Assembly: GCF_014653945.1 (NCBI RefSeq)
Contig: NZ_BNAU01000004.1
Location: forward strand, 1-64,000
Source of the DNA: Amycolatopsis deserti
GTDB lineage: Bacteria; Actinomycetota; Actinomycetes; Mycobacteriales; Pseudonocardiaceae
DNA length: 64,000 nt
Direction of reading: 5' to 3'
A program made the translations under genes and the position numbers. Position 1 is the first letter of the stretch. Each line of letters starts with the position of its first letter. Shown here one piece after another: positions 63,596 to 64,000 of the stretch. Below the pieces are notes generated by a model, which did not search any database, was not told the DNA's origin, and saw nothing but the letters and a program-made list of their open reading frames with translations.

Positions 63596-64000
63596 CCGGC
63601 AGCTCGTGCACGCCGTAGATGTTCATGTCGGTGCGCAGCTTCACCTCGTTCGCGGGGATGGCGAGCCGGAGGTCCGGGAAGCGGCGCAGCAGCCCGCCGA
63701 ACCCGGCCCGCATCTCCAGGCGGGCCAGCTGCTGCCCCAGGCACTGGTGGATGCCGTGCCCGAACGACATGTGCCCGCGGGCGTTGCGGTGGACGTCCAG
63801 GGCGTCGGGTTCGTCGAAGCGCCGGGGGTCGCGGTTGGCCGACAGCAGCGAGACGACGACCGTCGATCCCTTCGGAATCGTTTCGCCGCCGAGTTCGAGG
63901 TCCTCCGTGGCGTAGCGGTAGAAGACGTCGGCGACCGAGAGGTAACGCAGGAGTTCCTCGACCGCGCCGGGCACCAGGTCCGGGTCCGCCCGCAGTTCGG
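63585..64000 (-). CDS. Cytochrome P450, C-terminal part (cut by window edge)
   Basis: About 138 C-terminal residues of a bacterial P450. The K-helix ExxR lies in VEELLRYL, the PERF-like region in [16 protein letters not shown], and the haem-binding loop in [17 protein letters not shown]. It resembles the CYP105/107 types of actinobacteria; the substrate and redox partner are not visible. The stop overlaps the glycosidase 3' end by 11 bases. The N-terminal two thirds lie outside the window. Confidence 0.92.
   Translation of the reverse strand, partial: ELRADPDLVPGAVEELLRYLSVADVFYRYATEDLELGGETIPKGSTVVVSLLSANRDPRRFDEPDALDVHRNARGHMSFGHGIHQCLGQQLARLEMRAGFGGLLRRFPDLRLAIPANEVKLRTDMNIYGVHELPVTW

Overview
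The window is very GC-rich and has a typical high-GC actinobacterial look: GTG and TTG starts are common, codons end in G or C, and several families are characteristic of the group (ANTAR and PucR regulators, DUF501, an F420-type luciferase-like oxidoreductase). The core order eno - ftsB - DUF501 - lytic transglycosylase - ppx, with mfd and mazG nearby, also fits. A non-streptomycete such as a Pseudonocardiaceae member (for example Amycolatopsis) is my best guess. This rests on gene content and protein style only; no 16S gene is present.

Layout. 1-1042: an IS5-type element sits exactly at the 3' end of lepB. 1039-6864: cell-envelope and hypothetical genes (signal peptidase I, a polysaccharide deacetylase lipoprotein, a DUF4015 glycosidase-like protein, a GAF-ANTAR regulator). 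6865-8370: a gene-free island of three different repeat families. 8371-26048: nine genes all on the minus strand, the most interesting part of the window. 26214-32761: regulators, an amine oxidase, a methyltransferase with a GyrA-like tail, decayed glcG and prpE remnants, and a lysyl-oxidase-like protein. 32832-43017: a short-variable-loop tRNA with anticodon UAA, NDH-2, a uracil-DNA glycosylase, S10 and S8 peptidases, a HerA-like ATPase, Ppx and a lytic transglycosylase. 43018-43797: a second repeat island. 43798-57371: housekeeping genes (DUF501, ftsB, eno, efeUOB with an iron box, mazG, a SurA-like lipoprotein, mfd). 57427-64000: a flavin oxidoreductase with an XRE regulator and a shared palindrome, a sugar-dehydrogenase-like lipoprotein, an amino-acid permease, PadR, a nonsense-interrupted glycosidase and a partial P450.

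Main point. The directon 26048-8371 contains a fatty-acyl-AMP ligase, a single-module PKS, an acyl-CoA carboxylase carboxyltransferase, an antigen-85-like secreted esterase and a secreted lipase in one tight block (gaps of -3 to about 20 bases). A near-consensus promoter lies upstream of the block. The set matches the condensing and transfer part of the mycolic-acid locus of Mycobacterium (FadD32, Pks13, AccD4, Ag85, secreted lipase). The PKS has the Pks13 layout (N-terminal ACP, KS, AT, ACP, TE) but with a DH and a KR inserted, plus a carrier-like domain that has lost its serine. Upstream on the same strand lie an MFS exporter, an R2-like ligand-binding oxidase, a secreted S15-type hydrolase and an MMPL transporter, with a PucR-type regulator divergent from them. 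I infer a system that makes, exports and transfers an alpha-branched (mycolate-like) lipid already reduced or dehydrated on the PKS. The chemistry is not proven by the sequence.
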